Shown one piece after another: positions 25,818 to 33,293 of a stretch of DNA of 64,000 nt. The notes beneath the pieces were generated by a model, which was not told where the DNA came from, did not search any database, and saw only the letters and a program-made list of their open reading frames with translations. The position numbers and the translations under genes are program-made. Position 1 is the stretch's first letter. Every line of letters starts with the position of its first letter. Source of the DNA: Arthrobacter pascens (GTDB taxonomy: Bacteria; Actinomycetota; Actinomycetes; Actinomycetales; Micrococcaceae); assembly GCF_017052465.1 (NCBI RefSeq), contig NZ_JAFHKT010000151.1, positions 372,001 through 436,000 of the forward strand, in the 5' to 3' direction.

Positions 25818-25870
25818 GCCAACTGTATTGTCAGCCAACTGTATTTACGCCAACTGTATTTCGAGCCAAT
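25818..25870. repeat. GCCAACTGTATT direct repeats in 5' leader
   Basis: Three exact copies of GCCAACTGTATT start at 25818, 25834 and 25849, and a partial copy (GCCAAT) starts at 25865, giving spacings of 15-16 bp. The array ends immediately before the ribosome-binding site AGGAGG of the acidic protein gene at 25883. It could be a multi-site operator, or repeats within the leader RNA. Confidence 0.9.
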
Positions 25871-25882
25871 CAGGAGGAACAC

Positions 25883-26398
25883 ATGAGCCAGGACAACCAG
25901 CACGCAGCCCCTGAAGAGGAAGCGGGAGGTTACGGCACCCCCACCGTGGAGCAGGAGATGGGCGGCAAGCAGTTTGCCCAGCCACGCGAGGAGGAGGACT
26001 TCGACGCGGCGGGCCTGAACGAGAACAGCCCGGACGGGGAGACCTTCGGCACCGGCGCCCCGAACCTCAGCCACCTTGCGGAAGAGGACCAGGACAGCGC
26101 CGGCGAACCGGGTGCAGGCCGCTTTGGCGGAACCGACGAACAGCTCCACGCGGAGGGTGACTCCTCCGGCCCTGGCTTCGACCCGGTTCCCGGGGAGTCC
26201 CCGGTTCCCCGCGACGCCGATACCGAAGTGCCCTCGGCTGATGCCGAAATCGACGAGGGCAATGCCGATGAGTCGGATTCCGGCCAGTTCTCCTCGGAGC
26301 CGGGCCAGGAGGCCGCTGGCCTGCCGGACGGCAGCGGCAACGATTTGCCGCAGGAGAAGTCACCGAACGACGAGGACGAAACGTTCGACGCCGGATAA
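25883..26398 (+). CDS. Highly acidic, intrinsically disordered hypothetical protein
   Basis: 171 residues dominated by Glu, Asp, Gly, Ser and Pro; no Cys or Trp and a single Tyr. No domain is recognised. The composition predicts a soluble, disordered polyanion like hydrophilins. ATG follows a strong AGGAGGAACAC site. Three 12-bp direct repeats in the leader suggest tight regulation. It follows the stress-type SDR by about 100 bp and may share its regulon. Protective or DNA-mimic roles are possible but unsupported by any motif. Confidence 0.75.
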   Translation: MSQDNQHAAPEEEAGGYGTPTVEQEMGGKQFAQPREEEDFDAAGLNENSPDGETFGTGAPNLSHLAEEDQDSAGEPGAGRFGGTDEQLHAEGDSSGPGFDPVPGESPVPRDADTEVPSADAEIDEGNADESDSGQFSSEPGQEAAGLPDGSGNDLPQEKSPNDEDETFDAG

Positions 26399-26422
26399 TC
26401 CCATTTTCCCGGCCGCAGAGCC

Positions 26423-26519
26423 GCATTTCTGCACCACTTTAGAAGCGGCAAGGCCTTGGGCGCCCTTGGAATTCCGGGGCGCCGGGGGCTGGCCGGCACT
26501 GAAAAAGGTGCAAAAGTGC
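26423..26519. repeat. Dispersed inverted-repeat element, copy A
   Basis: CATTTCTGCACCACTTT (26424-26440) is inverted as AAAAAGGTGCAAAAGTG (26502-26518), with 13 of 17 positions matching and about 60 bp between. The left arm is identical to that of the copy at 47205-47298, and a third copy lies at 46095-46198. This copy sits between convergent genes, so it may also act as a bidirectional terminator. Confidence 0.75.
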
Positions 26520-26545
26520 GGCCGGCTGAGCCCTGGAAGCCGGGC

Positions 26546-27907
26546 CTACCGCTTCTTGGAAGACCGCTTGGCGGCCGCGTTGATGGCTGCCTTGGCGGCC
26601 GGGGGCAGGTTGGGCTGCACCGGCCCCTCGGCCTCCGGCTCGGCCGCAGTGCCCCGGGCCTTGGCGATGGCTTTCATGCCGTGGTAGATCACCAGGGCGG
26701 CGGCGGATCCCAACGCGATGCCGGTGAACTTCAGGTCGCCGATGGTCCAGGTGTAGTCCGCGATGCCGATGATCAGGGCGACCGCGGCGGTGGTCAGGTT
26801 CACGGGGTTGGAGAAGTTCACCCTGTTCTGGACCCAGATCTTCACGCCCAGAATGCCGATCATCCCGTACAGCATGGTGGCGGCGCCGCCCAATACGCCC
26901 GGCGGCACCGTGGCGATCAGTTCGCCGAACTTGGGCGAGAAGCTCAGCACGATGGCGAAGACGCCGGCCACCCAGTACGCGGCCGTGGAATACACCTTCG
27001 TGGCGGCCATGACGCCGATGTTTTCCGCGTAGGTGGTGGTGCCCGATCCGCCGCCGAACCCGGCCAGCACGGTGGCGGCGCCGTCGGCAACGAGGGCCCG
27101 GCCCGAGACGCCGTCCAGGTTCTGGCCCGTCATCGCGGATACGGATTTCACGTGCCCGATGTTCTCTGCCACCAGCACCAGCACCACGGGGACGAAGAGG
27201 CCCACGACCCCCAGGTGGAATTCGGGCGTCTGGAAATGCGGCAGGCCGACCCAGGCCGCAGCGTCCATCTTGGCGTAATCCACCTCGCCCCGGACCATAG
27301 CGGCCAGGTAGCCCACCACCACCCCCACGAGGATGCTCAGGCGGCCGATGATCCCGCGGAACAGGACGCTCACGAGGATGATGGTCACGAGCGTGATGAG
27401 CGCGGTGACCGGGGCGGCGTCGAAGTTGTTCTTGGCCGCGGGGGCGAGGTTGAGGCCGATCAGCGCCACGATTGCGCCGGTGACGATGGGCGGCATGAGC
27501 CGGTTGATCCAGCCCGCGCCGAACTTCTGCACGATCGCACCAATGACTGCCAGCCCGGCCCCGGCCAGCACCACCCCGCCCAGGGCGCCCGGAACGCCAA
27601 ACTGCTGCTGGGAGGCCATGATGGGCGCGATGAACGCGAAGCTGGAACCGAGGTAGCTGGGCACGCGGCCCTGGGTGATCACGAGGAACAGGAGCGTCCC
27701 GATGCCGGAGAAGAACAGCGTGGTGGCCGGCGGCATCCCCGTGATGATGGGCACCAGGAAGGTGGCGCCGAACATGGCCACGACGTGCTGCATGCCCACG
27801 CCGATGGTGATGGGCCAGGTGAGCCGTTCTCCGGGGGCCACCACTTCGCCGGGCCGGACAGCCTTGCCGTTGCCGTGCAGCTTCCATTTGGTTCCGAGCA
27901 TGCTCAT
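26546..27907 (-). CDS. Uracil/xanthine permease, NCS2 family (UraA/RutG-like)
   Basis: 453-residue nucleobase:cation symporter with about 14 membrane segments. The NCS2 hallmarks are GMQHVVAMFGATFLVPIITG in parts near residue 40 and LVLVAENIGHVKSVSAMTGQNLD in parts, where the glutamate of AENIG binds the base. The cytoplasmic C-terminus ends in a lysine-rich tail (AAAKRSSKKR). QH and AENIGHVK match the uracil rather than the purine branch. ATG at 27907 is used. It is divergent from a RutE-like reductase, hinting at pyrimidine metabolism. Confidence 0.92.
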   Translation of the reverse strand: MSMLGTKWKLHGNGKAVRPGEVVAPGERLTWPITIGVGMQHVVAMFGATFLVPIITGMPPATTLFFSGIGTLLFLVITQGRVPSYLGSSFAFIAPIMASQQQFGVPGALGGVVLAGAGLAVIGAIVQKFGAGWINRLMPPIVTGAIVALIGLNLAPAAKNNFDAAPVTALITLVTIILVSVLFRGIIGRLSILVGVVVGYLAAMVRGEVDYAKMDAAAWVGLPHFQTPEFHLGVVGLFVPVVLVLVAENIGHVKSVSAMTGQNLDGVSGRALVADGAATVLAGFGGGSGTTTYAENIGVMAATKVYSTAAYWVAGVFAIVLSFSPKFGELIATVPPGVLGGAATMLYGMIGILGVKIWVQNRVNFSNPVNLTTAAVALIIGIADYTWTIGDLKFTGIALGSAAALVIYHGMKAIAKARGTAAEPEAEGPVQPNLPPAAKAAINAAAKRSSKKR

Positions 27908-28167
27908 TGCCGGGGGCCTTTCAGAGGGGTAGCCCGAGAGAGGGCTGGGATCTTCCGGTGCAACAATACCGCGCTGCGCCCGCAGGCGAGAGGGTCCGTG
28001 CGGCTCAACCCGGGCGTCGCTGGAGGGGCACCGGGCACTGTGCCAAAGCTCACGCCCCGTAACGGGCCGTCACGGGAAGAGCATGGCTCCGCCCGGGGTT
28101 GCAACCATGGATAGCAGGAGTAGCTGCCAGCGCCCGGAAGGGACGGCGGCAAAGCGAAAGGAAACGA

Positions 28168-28773
28168 ATGACCATCGCACATGAAGAAGCCGTGATCGAT
28201 TCCGCTGCCGTGGATGCGATCTTCGCCGAAGCCCGCACCGCCAACGCCTTCACCGGCGAGGTCACGGAGCAGCAGGCCCGCGCCATCTATGAACTGACCA
28301 AGTTCGGTCCCACGGCGTTCAACTCCCAGCCGCTGCGCGTCACGTACGTGCGCTCGGACGAGTCCCGCGCCAAGCTCGTGGACAGCCTCTCCGCCGGGAA
28401 CCGCGCCAAGACGGCCTCCGCCCCCCTCGTTGCGATCCTCAGCTACGACACCTCGTGGCAGGAGCAGTGGGATAACTTCCTGCCTGGCTACAACGCCCCC
28501 AAGGCCATGTACGACGCCTCCGCAGACCTGGCCGCGTCCACGGGAAACAACAACGCGCACCTGCAGGCGGGCTACTTCATTCTCGCAGTGCGGTCCCTCG
28601 GTTTCGCCGCAGGCCCCATGACCGGCGCGGACTTTGCCGCCATCGACAAGGAGTTTTTCCCGGCCGGAGACCAGAAGAGCTTCCTGGTGGTCAACATCGG
28701 CCAGCCCGGACCGGACGCCTGGGGCGAGGCCAAGCCAAAGTTCGCCTATGAAGACGTCGTCCGCACCGTCTGA
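28168..28773 (+). CDS. RutE-like malonic semialdehyde reductase, nitroreductase family
   Basis: 201-residue FMN-dependent nitroreductase-fold protein of the RutE/HadB group. FGPTAFNSQPLRVTYVRS near residue 50 is the FMN-binding segment; NFLPGYNAPKAMYDASADLAASTGNNNAHLQAGYF in pieces and LGFAAGPMTGADFAAIDKEFFP in pieces are subgroup hallmarks. RutE reduces malonic semialdehyde to 3-hydroxypropionate in Rut pyrimidine degradation. Here the divergent neighbour is a uracil permease but no rutA-D genes are present, so the native substrate may be another semialdehyde or quinone. ATG follows GAAAGGAAACGA. Confidence 0.88.
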   Translation: MTIAHEEAVIDSAAVDAIFAEARTANAFTGEVTEQQARAIYELTKFGPTAFNSQPLRVTYVRSDESRAKLVDSLSAGNRAKTASAPLVAILSYDTSWQEQWDNFLPGYNAPKAMYDASADLAASTGNNNAHLQAGYFILAVRSLGFAAGPMTGADFAAIDKEFFPAGDQKSFLVVNIGQPGPDAWGEAKPKFAYEDVVRTV

Positions 28774-28817
28774 TTGGCCAGGCCTGGCTAAGGCCGGCAA
28801 AACCGCGCCAAGACGCG

Positions 28818-28859
28818 CGATTGCCTCCGGCAACATGGGGGACATTCCGGAGGCAATCG
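28818..28859. terminator. Hairpin between convergent genes, loop with CATGGGGGA
   Basis: A perfect 13-bp stem (28818-28830 with 28847-28859) closes a 16-nt loop containing CATGGGGGA. It lies between the RutE-like gene and the convergent pgm. There is no clear U-tract. Its loop matches that of the 8676-8710 hairpin in the sense orientation of the upstream gene in both cases. Confidence 0.7.
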
Positions 28860-28940
28860 GGGCAGTATTTCTGCAGCCGAAGCTGCAAGGCATGCATCCG
28901 GGCCTAGTCCAAGTTTAGCCCTGATGCGCCCGGTTGACCC

Positions 28941-30590
28941 CTAGGAAATTACTCCGTCAACCAGCGCCTTGGCTTCTGCCTGGACCTGCTTCAGGTGGTC
29001 CGCGCCCTTGAAGGATTCGGCGTAAATCTTGTAGACGTCCTCGGTGCCGGACGGGCGGGCGGCGAACCAGGCGTTCTCCGTAACCACCTTCAGCCCGCCG
29101 ATGGATGCCCCGTTGCCCGGGGCCTCCGTCAGCTTCGCGGTGATCGTCTCGCCAGCCAGTTCGGTGGCCGTGACGTCCGACGGCGAGAGCTTGCCGAGCG
29201 CAGCCTTCTGCTCACGGGTGGCCGCGGCGTCGATGCGGGCGTACACCGGGTCGCCGAACTGGTCCGTGAGCCCCTTGTACAGCTGGGACGGCGACTTGCC
29301 CGTGACCGCGGTGATCTCCGAGGCGAGCAGCGCCAGCAGGATGCCGTCCTTGTCGGTGGTCCAGACGCTGCCGTCCATCTTGTTGAATGAAGCCCCGGCG
29401 GATTCCTCGCCGCCGAACGCGCCTTCGCCGGACAGCAGCCCGGGAACGAACCATTTGAAGCCCACCGGCACCTCCACGAGCTTGCGGCCGAGGCTTTCGG
29501 CGACGCGGTCGATGATGGAGGACGACACGAGGGTCTTGCCGATCACCGAACTCGGGTTCCAGCCGGTGCGGTGGCGGTAGAGGTAGTCGATCGCGACGGC
29601 GAGGTAGTGGTTCGGGTTCATCAGCCCGCCGTCCGGCGTGACGATGCCGTGCCGGTCGGCGTCGGCGTCGTTTCCGGTCGCCACGTCGTAGTTGGCGCCA
29701 TCGGACATCCGGTTGATGAGTGACGCCATGGCGGACGGCGAGGAGCAGTCCATGCGGATCTTCTCGTCCCAGTCCAGGGTCATGAACGCCCACTGCGGGT
29801 CCACGGTGGGGTTGACCACGGTCAGGTTCAGGTGGTGGCGCTCGCCAATCTCGCCCCAGTAGTCCACGGACGCTCCGCCCATGGGATCGGCGCCGATCCG
29901 GACGCCTGCCTCGCGGATGGCGTTCAGGTCCAGCACCGAGGGGAGGTCGTCCACGTAGCTGCTGAGGAAGTCGAACTTGCCGGTGGTTTCGGCCTCAAGG
30001 GCTTCGGCCACGGGAATCCGCTTCACGCCGCGGAGGCCGTTTTCCAGCAGCTCGTTGGCCCGGTTGGCGATCCATCCGGTGGCGTCCGTGTCTGCGGGCC
30101 CGCCGTGCGGAGGGTTGTATTTGAAGCCGCCGTCGGCGGGTGGGTTGTGGCTGGGCGTGACCACGATGCCGTCAGCCTGCGGCGCGCCGGCCGGGGCGTT
30201 GCGGTTGTAGGTGAGGATCGCGTGGCTGAGGGCCGGGGTGGGGGTGTAGCCGTGGCGGGCGTCGATGAGGACCTTCACGCCGTTGGCGGCCAGGACTTCG
30301 AGGGCGGAGTTCTGCGCCGGTTCGCTGAGCCCGTGGGTGTCCTTGGCCAGGAACAGCGGGCCAGTGATGCCCTGCCCCGCCCGGTATTCCACGATTGCCT
30401 GCGTGATGGCCACGATATGCGCCTCATTGAAGGACGCCTTCAGGCTGGAGCCGCGGTGTCCGGAGGTTCCGAAGGCCACACGCTGGCCGGGATCACCCAG
30501 GTCAGGCTGGACGTCATAGTACGCATCCAGAAGAGCGGTCAGGTCAACAAGGTCTTGGGGTTGGGCAACTGTGCCCGCGCGGCTAGCCAT
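28941..30590 (-). CDS. pgm: Phosphoglucomutase (alpha-D-glucose phosphate-specific)
   Basis: 549-residue enzyme interconverting glucose-1-phosphate and glucose-6-phosphate, linking glycolysis with glycogen, trehalose and cell-wall sugar synthesis. It contains RVAFGTSGHRGSS near residue 40, the phosphoserine loop VVTPSHNPPADGGFKYN in part near residue 145, the Mg2+ loop GNDADADRHG near residue 300, GEESAGASF as the sugar-binding loop, and RPSGTED as the phosphate-binding loop near the C-terminus. Length fits the 545-550-residue Pgm family. ATG at 30590 (MASRAGTV) is preferred over a longer frame from 30722. It is monocistronic. Confidence 0.96.
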   Translation of the reverse strand: MASRAGTVAQPQDLVDLTALLDAYYDVQPDLGDPGQRVAFGTSGHRGSSLKASFNEAHIVAITQAIVEYRAGQGITGPLFLAKDTHGLSEPAQNSALEVLAANGVKVLIDARHGYTPTPALSHAILTYNRNAPAGAPQADGIVVTPSHNPPADGGFKYNPPHGGPADTDATGWIANRANELLENGLRGVKRIPVAEALEAETTGKFDFLSSYVDDLPSVLDLNAIREAGVRIGADPMGGASVDYWGEIGERHHLNLTVVNPTVDPQWAFMTLDWDEKIRMDCSSPSAMASLINRMSDGANYDVATGNDADADRHGIVTPDGGLMNPNHYLAVAIDYLYRHRTGWNPSSVIGKTLVSSSIIDRVAESLGRKLVEVPVGFKWFVPGLLSGEGAFGGEESAGASFNKMDGSVWTTDKDGILLALLASEITAVTGKSPSQLYKGLTDQFGDPVYARIDAAATREQKAALGKLSPSDVTATELAGETITAKLTEAPGNGASIGGLKVVTENAWFAARPSGTEDVYKIYAESFKGADHLKQVQAEAKALVDGVIS

Positions 30591-30908
30591 GGCACCAGCA
30601 TGCCAGACGGCGGCGGGACGGCACACGGAATGTCCGAAATCCGGTCCCTGTGACGCCGATAAGTCGAAAACCACTGCGCGCTTACCGGAAATGCGATGCC
30701 GAAAACTGAGTAGTCGGCTCAAAAGTACCTATATACCGGCTCTTTAGCCGGCTGCTACGGTCAAAAAACAATGACGACGGCGGTTATTGCCGCGGACGCA
30801 AAAGCACCGGGGTGCGATAAGGAGTGCGATAAGGAGCACATCCCGGCAGCGGGCGTTTGCAGGCGTTTGAACGCCGCCCGTCCGGATTGCGAAGAACGGG
30901 GGTGGGCA
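30591..30908. other. Intergenic region upstream of pgm and the NERD gene
   Basis: No gene of its own is confirmed here. It holds the divergent promoters of pgm and the NERD gene. A short hairpin, CCGGCT-CTTT-AGCCGG, occupies 30736-30751. The 12-mer GTGCGATAAGGA occurs twice in tandem at 30812-30835; each copy contains an AAGGA ribosome-binding core. An in-frame ATG at 30771 would extend the NERD protein by 46 residues including CDKECDKE, but it has no ribosome-binding site. Confidence 0.6.
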
Positions 30909-31715
30909 ATGGGCGCGGCAGACCGGGCATTTGAACAGTCGCGGTTGTCCCCGGAGCGGATTGCCCGGCTAAAACGGGACCTCGACACAGCAGAATGTGC
31001 CGCTGCAGGCTCTCACCGGCGCGTGGCAGGAGAGCTTGGCCGGCTGGGTCCCGACGGCTGGTTCCTCCTGCACGATGTCCATTGGCCCGGCCGGCCCCTG
31101 GCCCGGCTGGACCACGTGCTGGTGGGCCCCGGCGGCGTGGTGGTCGTCAGCACCAAGACCTGGAACGGGCACGTCGATGTCCGGGATGGGGTGCTGCGCC
31201 AGAACGGCTACGCCAGGAACCCGGTTATAGAAGTGGCGCTGGGGCAGGCCGCCGCCGTGGCCGCCCTGCTGCCGGCAAACCGGCGGCGCTTCGTCCGCTC
31301 AATGGTGTGCATGGCGTCGCAGCCGGACCTTTCCGGGACGACCCTAGCCGGCGTCGAGGTGCATGGAACCGAGCGGCTGGTGGCTGCGGTTGCCGGACTG
31401 CCAGGGGTGCTGGACCCGGATTCCGTGGTCAGGCTGTATGCCCTGCTCGGCCGGATGCTGACGGAGCCGCAGGCTCCGGAGGTGCCCGTGGTGCCTTTGC
31501 CGGCACCCCCTGTGTCCGGCGCGGCCGGGCGCCCTGCCAGGAAGCCTGCAGCGCCCGGTACTAGCGGCCACCGCTCCGGGCGGTACCCGACCCCATACCG
31601 GAGCCGGAGCCGGCGAAATGCCACCCAGGCGGGCGTGGCCTGGGTTGCCGGTACCGTGTCGGCTGCCCTGCTCGCACCCGCACTGTGGGTCGCATGGGAG
31701 TATCTGTCCGGATAA
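30909..31715 (+). CDS. NERD-domain protein with C-terminal membrane helix
   Basis: 268 residues. The NERD (nuclease-related) domain spans about residues 45-165, with HDVHWPGRPLARLDHVLVGPGGVVVVSTKTWNGHV in parts. The D-H-V-L then V-x-x-x-K-T-W pattern matches the restriction-like core found in NERD proteins. A Pro/Arg-rich linker follows and then one membrane helix (AGVAWVAGTVSAALLAPALWVAWEYL, residues about 240-265). ATG at 30909 with GGGGGTGG upstream was chosen; 30771 would also be open. NERD proteins are linked to DNA processing and some to defence, but this one is solitary. Function unknown. Confidence 0.75.
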   Translation: MGAADRAFEQSRLSPERIARLKRDLDTAECAAAGSHRRVAGELGRLGPDGWFLLHDVHWPGRPLARLDHVLVGPGGVVVVSTKTWNGHVDVRDGVLRQNGYARNPVIEVALGQAAAVAALLPANRRRFVRSMVCMASQPDLSGTTLAGVEVHGTERLVAAVAGLPGVLDPDSVVRLYALLGRMLTEPQAPEVPVVPLPAPPVSGAAGRPARKPAAPGTSGHRSGRYPTPYRSRSRRNATQAGVAWVAGTVSAALLAPALWVAWEYLSG

Positions 31716-31766
31716 ATCCGGATAGAACCGGACAAATCCGGATAGAGCCAGACAAAGCGAGATAAC
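31707..31766. repeat. Decaying 10-bp tandem repeat at 3' end of NERD gene
   Basis: Six consecutive 10-bp units cover the stop codon and downstream 50 bp: TCCGGATAAA, TCCGGATAGA, ACCGGACAAA, TCCGGATAGA, GCCAGACAAA and GCGAGATAAC. Units 2 and 4 are identical. The exact 10-bp period places the conserved positions on one face of the helix. There is no obvious terminator structure. Confidence 0.85.
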
Positions 31767-31859
31767 AGCCCCAGCAAAATCATCCGAACCGAATTCGGAG
31801 GCTGTGAAGGCACAGGGCGGCTGTAATGTTTTGCTTAGGACATTGCAGAGGGGATTCCC

Positions 31860-32330
31860 ATGACAGAGCAGCGCCACAACGGAACGGACGGCGACCCAAC
31901 ACCGAGCGGCTACCAGCCGCCGTCGTATATTCCGCCGCAGGGTTCGGACATTCCCGCGCCGCCGCTCTACACGCCCTACGGCCGGCAGGGCCAGGAATAC
32001 GGACAGCAGTACTACCCGCAATACGAGCAGCAGTACGCCGGACCCTACGGCCAGCCCCGCTACGGCCTGCGGGCGGAACCGAAAACGCTGAGCATCGCCA
32101 GCCTGTGCTGCGGAATCGCCGTGTTCGTGGGATTTGGGTTTATCCTCCTGCCGCAGATTGCAGCCGTCATCCTGGGCCACATGGCCTGGCGCCGCGAACC
32201 CTCGGGCCGCGGGCTCGCCACAGCGGGTTTGGTGATGGGATACCTCGGAATTGCCCTGACAGTGCTGGCCATTATTGGGCTGGCGCTGCTGTTCAGCGTC
32301 GCGGCCACCAGTTCCTACACCACCGCGTGA
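31860..32330 (+). CDS. DUF4190-type small membrane protein
   Basis: 156 residues. The N-terminal 70 residues are rich in Pro, Gln, Tyr and Gly (YGQQYYPQYEQQYAGPYGQP) and probably disordered. The rest is the two-helix DUF4190 unit: LSIASLCCGIAVFVGFGFILLPQIAAVILGHMA in parts, a basic loop, then GLATAGLVMGYLGIALTVLAIIGLALLF in parts. The motif GHMA..GRGLATAGLVMGYLG is diagnostic. ATG follows AGAGGGG. Such proteins are widespread in actinobacteria; their role at the membrane is unknown. Confidence 0.85.
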   Translation: MTEQRHNGTDGDPTPSGYQPPSYIPPQGSDIPAPPLYTPYGRQGQEYGQQYYPQYEQQYAGPYGQPRYGLRAEPKTLSIASLCCGIAVFVGFGFILLPQIAAVILGHMAWRREPSGRGLATAGLVMGYLGIALTVLAIIGLALLFSVAATSSYTTA

Positions 32331-32354
32331 GGCTCGCCGGGGCCCAGCCGGAGC

Positions 32355-33215
32355 CTAGTCAGTCAGAGCGCTGACCAGGCGCCCGCTGTTGGCCTGCAGC
32401 CACGCCCGGCGGCGGCGGATCATGCCGCCCACACCGTCGGCCCACATCCTGGCCCAGCCGCCGCCGAGCGTGCCGGCGTTGTGCTCCATCCGTTCGTAGG
32501 ACAGGCCGGCGGCGTCTGCGCCGAACTCCGGCAGCCGCCGTCGTTCCTCTGCTGTCCAGCCGCACGCGTCGGCGAAGATGCGGAGCCGCCGGAACGGATC
32601 AAGGGTTTCCCAGCCGGGCCACGCGTCAACAGGATCCCGTAACGGCACCCAGTGCATCGCCGTGTTGAAGGAGTCCCTGAAGGCGGTAGCAGGGCCGGCG
32701 AGGTCAAAATCGATCAGCCCCACGGCCAGTCCGCCGCGGACCACCACGTTCTGCGGGGTCACATCCAGGTGGCAGACCAGCCTGTCCTGCCCTGCGTGCA
32801 GGCGTTCCGCCGGGATGGGATGCCGCGGAAACGGATGCTCTGACGGGATGAACCCGGCCGAGGCGGCATGCAACCGGCGCAGCAGCAGCGCCACCGACGC
32901 CAGCAGGTCCTCCGACTGCACCCATTGCTCGGGCACTGCCGCGGAGCAGTCACCCGGCGTGAACGTCAGGACATCGCGGCCGGACGGGTCGCGGCCCAGG
33001 AACCGCGGAGAGCCTTCGAAGCCGGCATTCTCCAGCCAGTCCAGGTAGTCCGCCACGGCGAAACTCTGCGTCTGGTGGGGACGGCGGACGGTGCCGCCGA
33101 CGCGCAGCACGCCGTCGGTGACGTCGCCCGCCGGCAAGAGTTCGACGTCGGACGCCTCGTCGGGGGAGGGGATGTACATGCGCTGCTCGACCGGGAAGCG
33201 CATCGCTGGTGTCAC
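32355..33215 (-). CDS. APH-family phosphotransferase
   Basis: 286-residue aminoglycoside/choline-kinase-like protein. The catalytic loop HLDVTPQNVVV (HxDxxxxN) is near residue 150 and the metal-binding DFDLAGP is near residue 170; the N-terminal lobe is short. Such enzymes phosphorylate small hydroxylated molecules or antibiotics; there is no specific resistance signature. The start is probably GTG at 33215, with an alternative ATG at 33203; neither has a good ribosome-binding site. No obvious partner gene. It is convergent with the DUF4190 gene. Confidence 0.85.
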   Translation of the reverse strand: MTPAMRFPVEQRMYIPSPDEASDVELLPAGDVTDGVLRVGGTVRRPHQTQSFAVADYLDWLENAGFEGSPRFLGRDPSGRDVLTFTPGDCSAAVPEQWVQSEDLLASVALLLRRLHAASAGFIPSEHPFPRHPIPAERLHAGQDRLVCHLDVTPQNVVVRGGLAVGLIDFDLAGPATAFRDSFNTAMHWVPLRDPVDAWPGWETLDPFRRLRIFADACGWTAEERRRLPEFGADAAGLSYERMEHNAGTLGGGWARMWADGVGGMIRRRRAWLQANSGRLVSALTD

Positions 33216-33293
33216 CGGGATAGCGTACGCCGTGCGGTTTCCCTGCCGCGAGGCAGTCCCCGGAAGCCCGCATTCCCCTGGAGGCCCATCTCC

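Noticed and set aside
26456..28114. 552-codon plus-strand open frame opposite the uracil permease
   Set aside because: The permease is unmistakable, and the opposite frame shows only Gly/His/Asp-rich shadow sequence.
27908..28167. Possible purine- or pyrimidine-sensing riboswitch in the 260-bp gap between the uracil permease and RutE-like genes
   Set aside because: Only simple GC-rich inverted repeats (CCCGTAACGGG type) are visible, with no conserved riboswitch core recognised.
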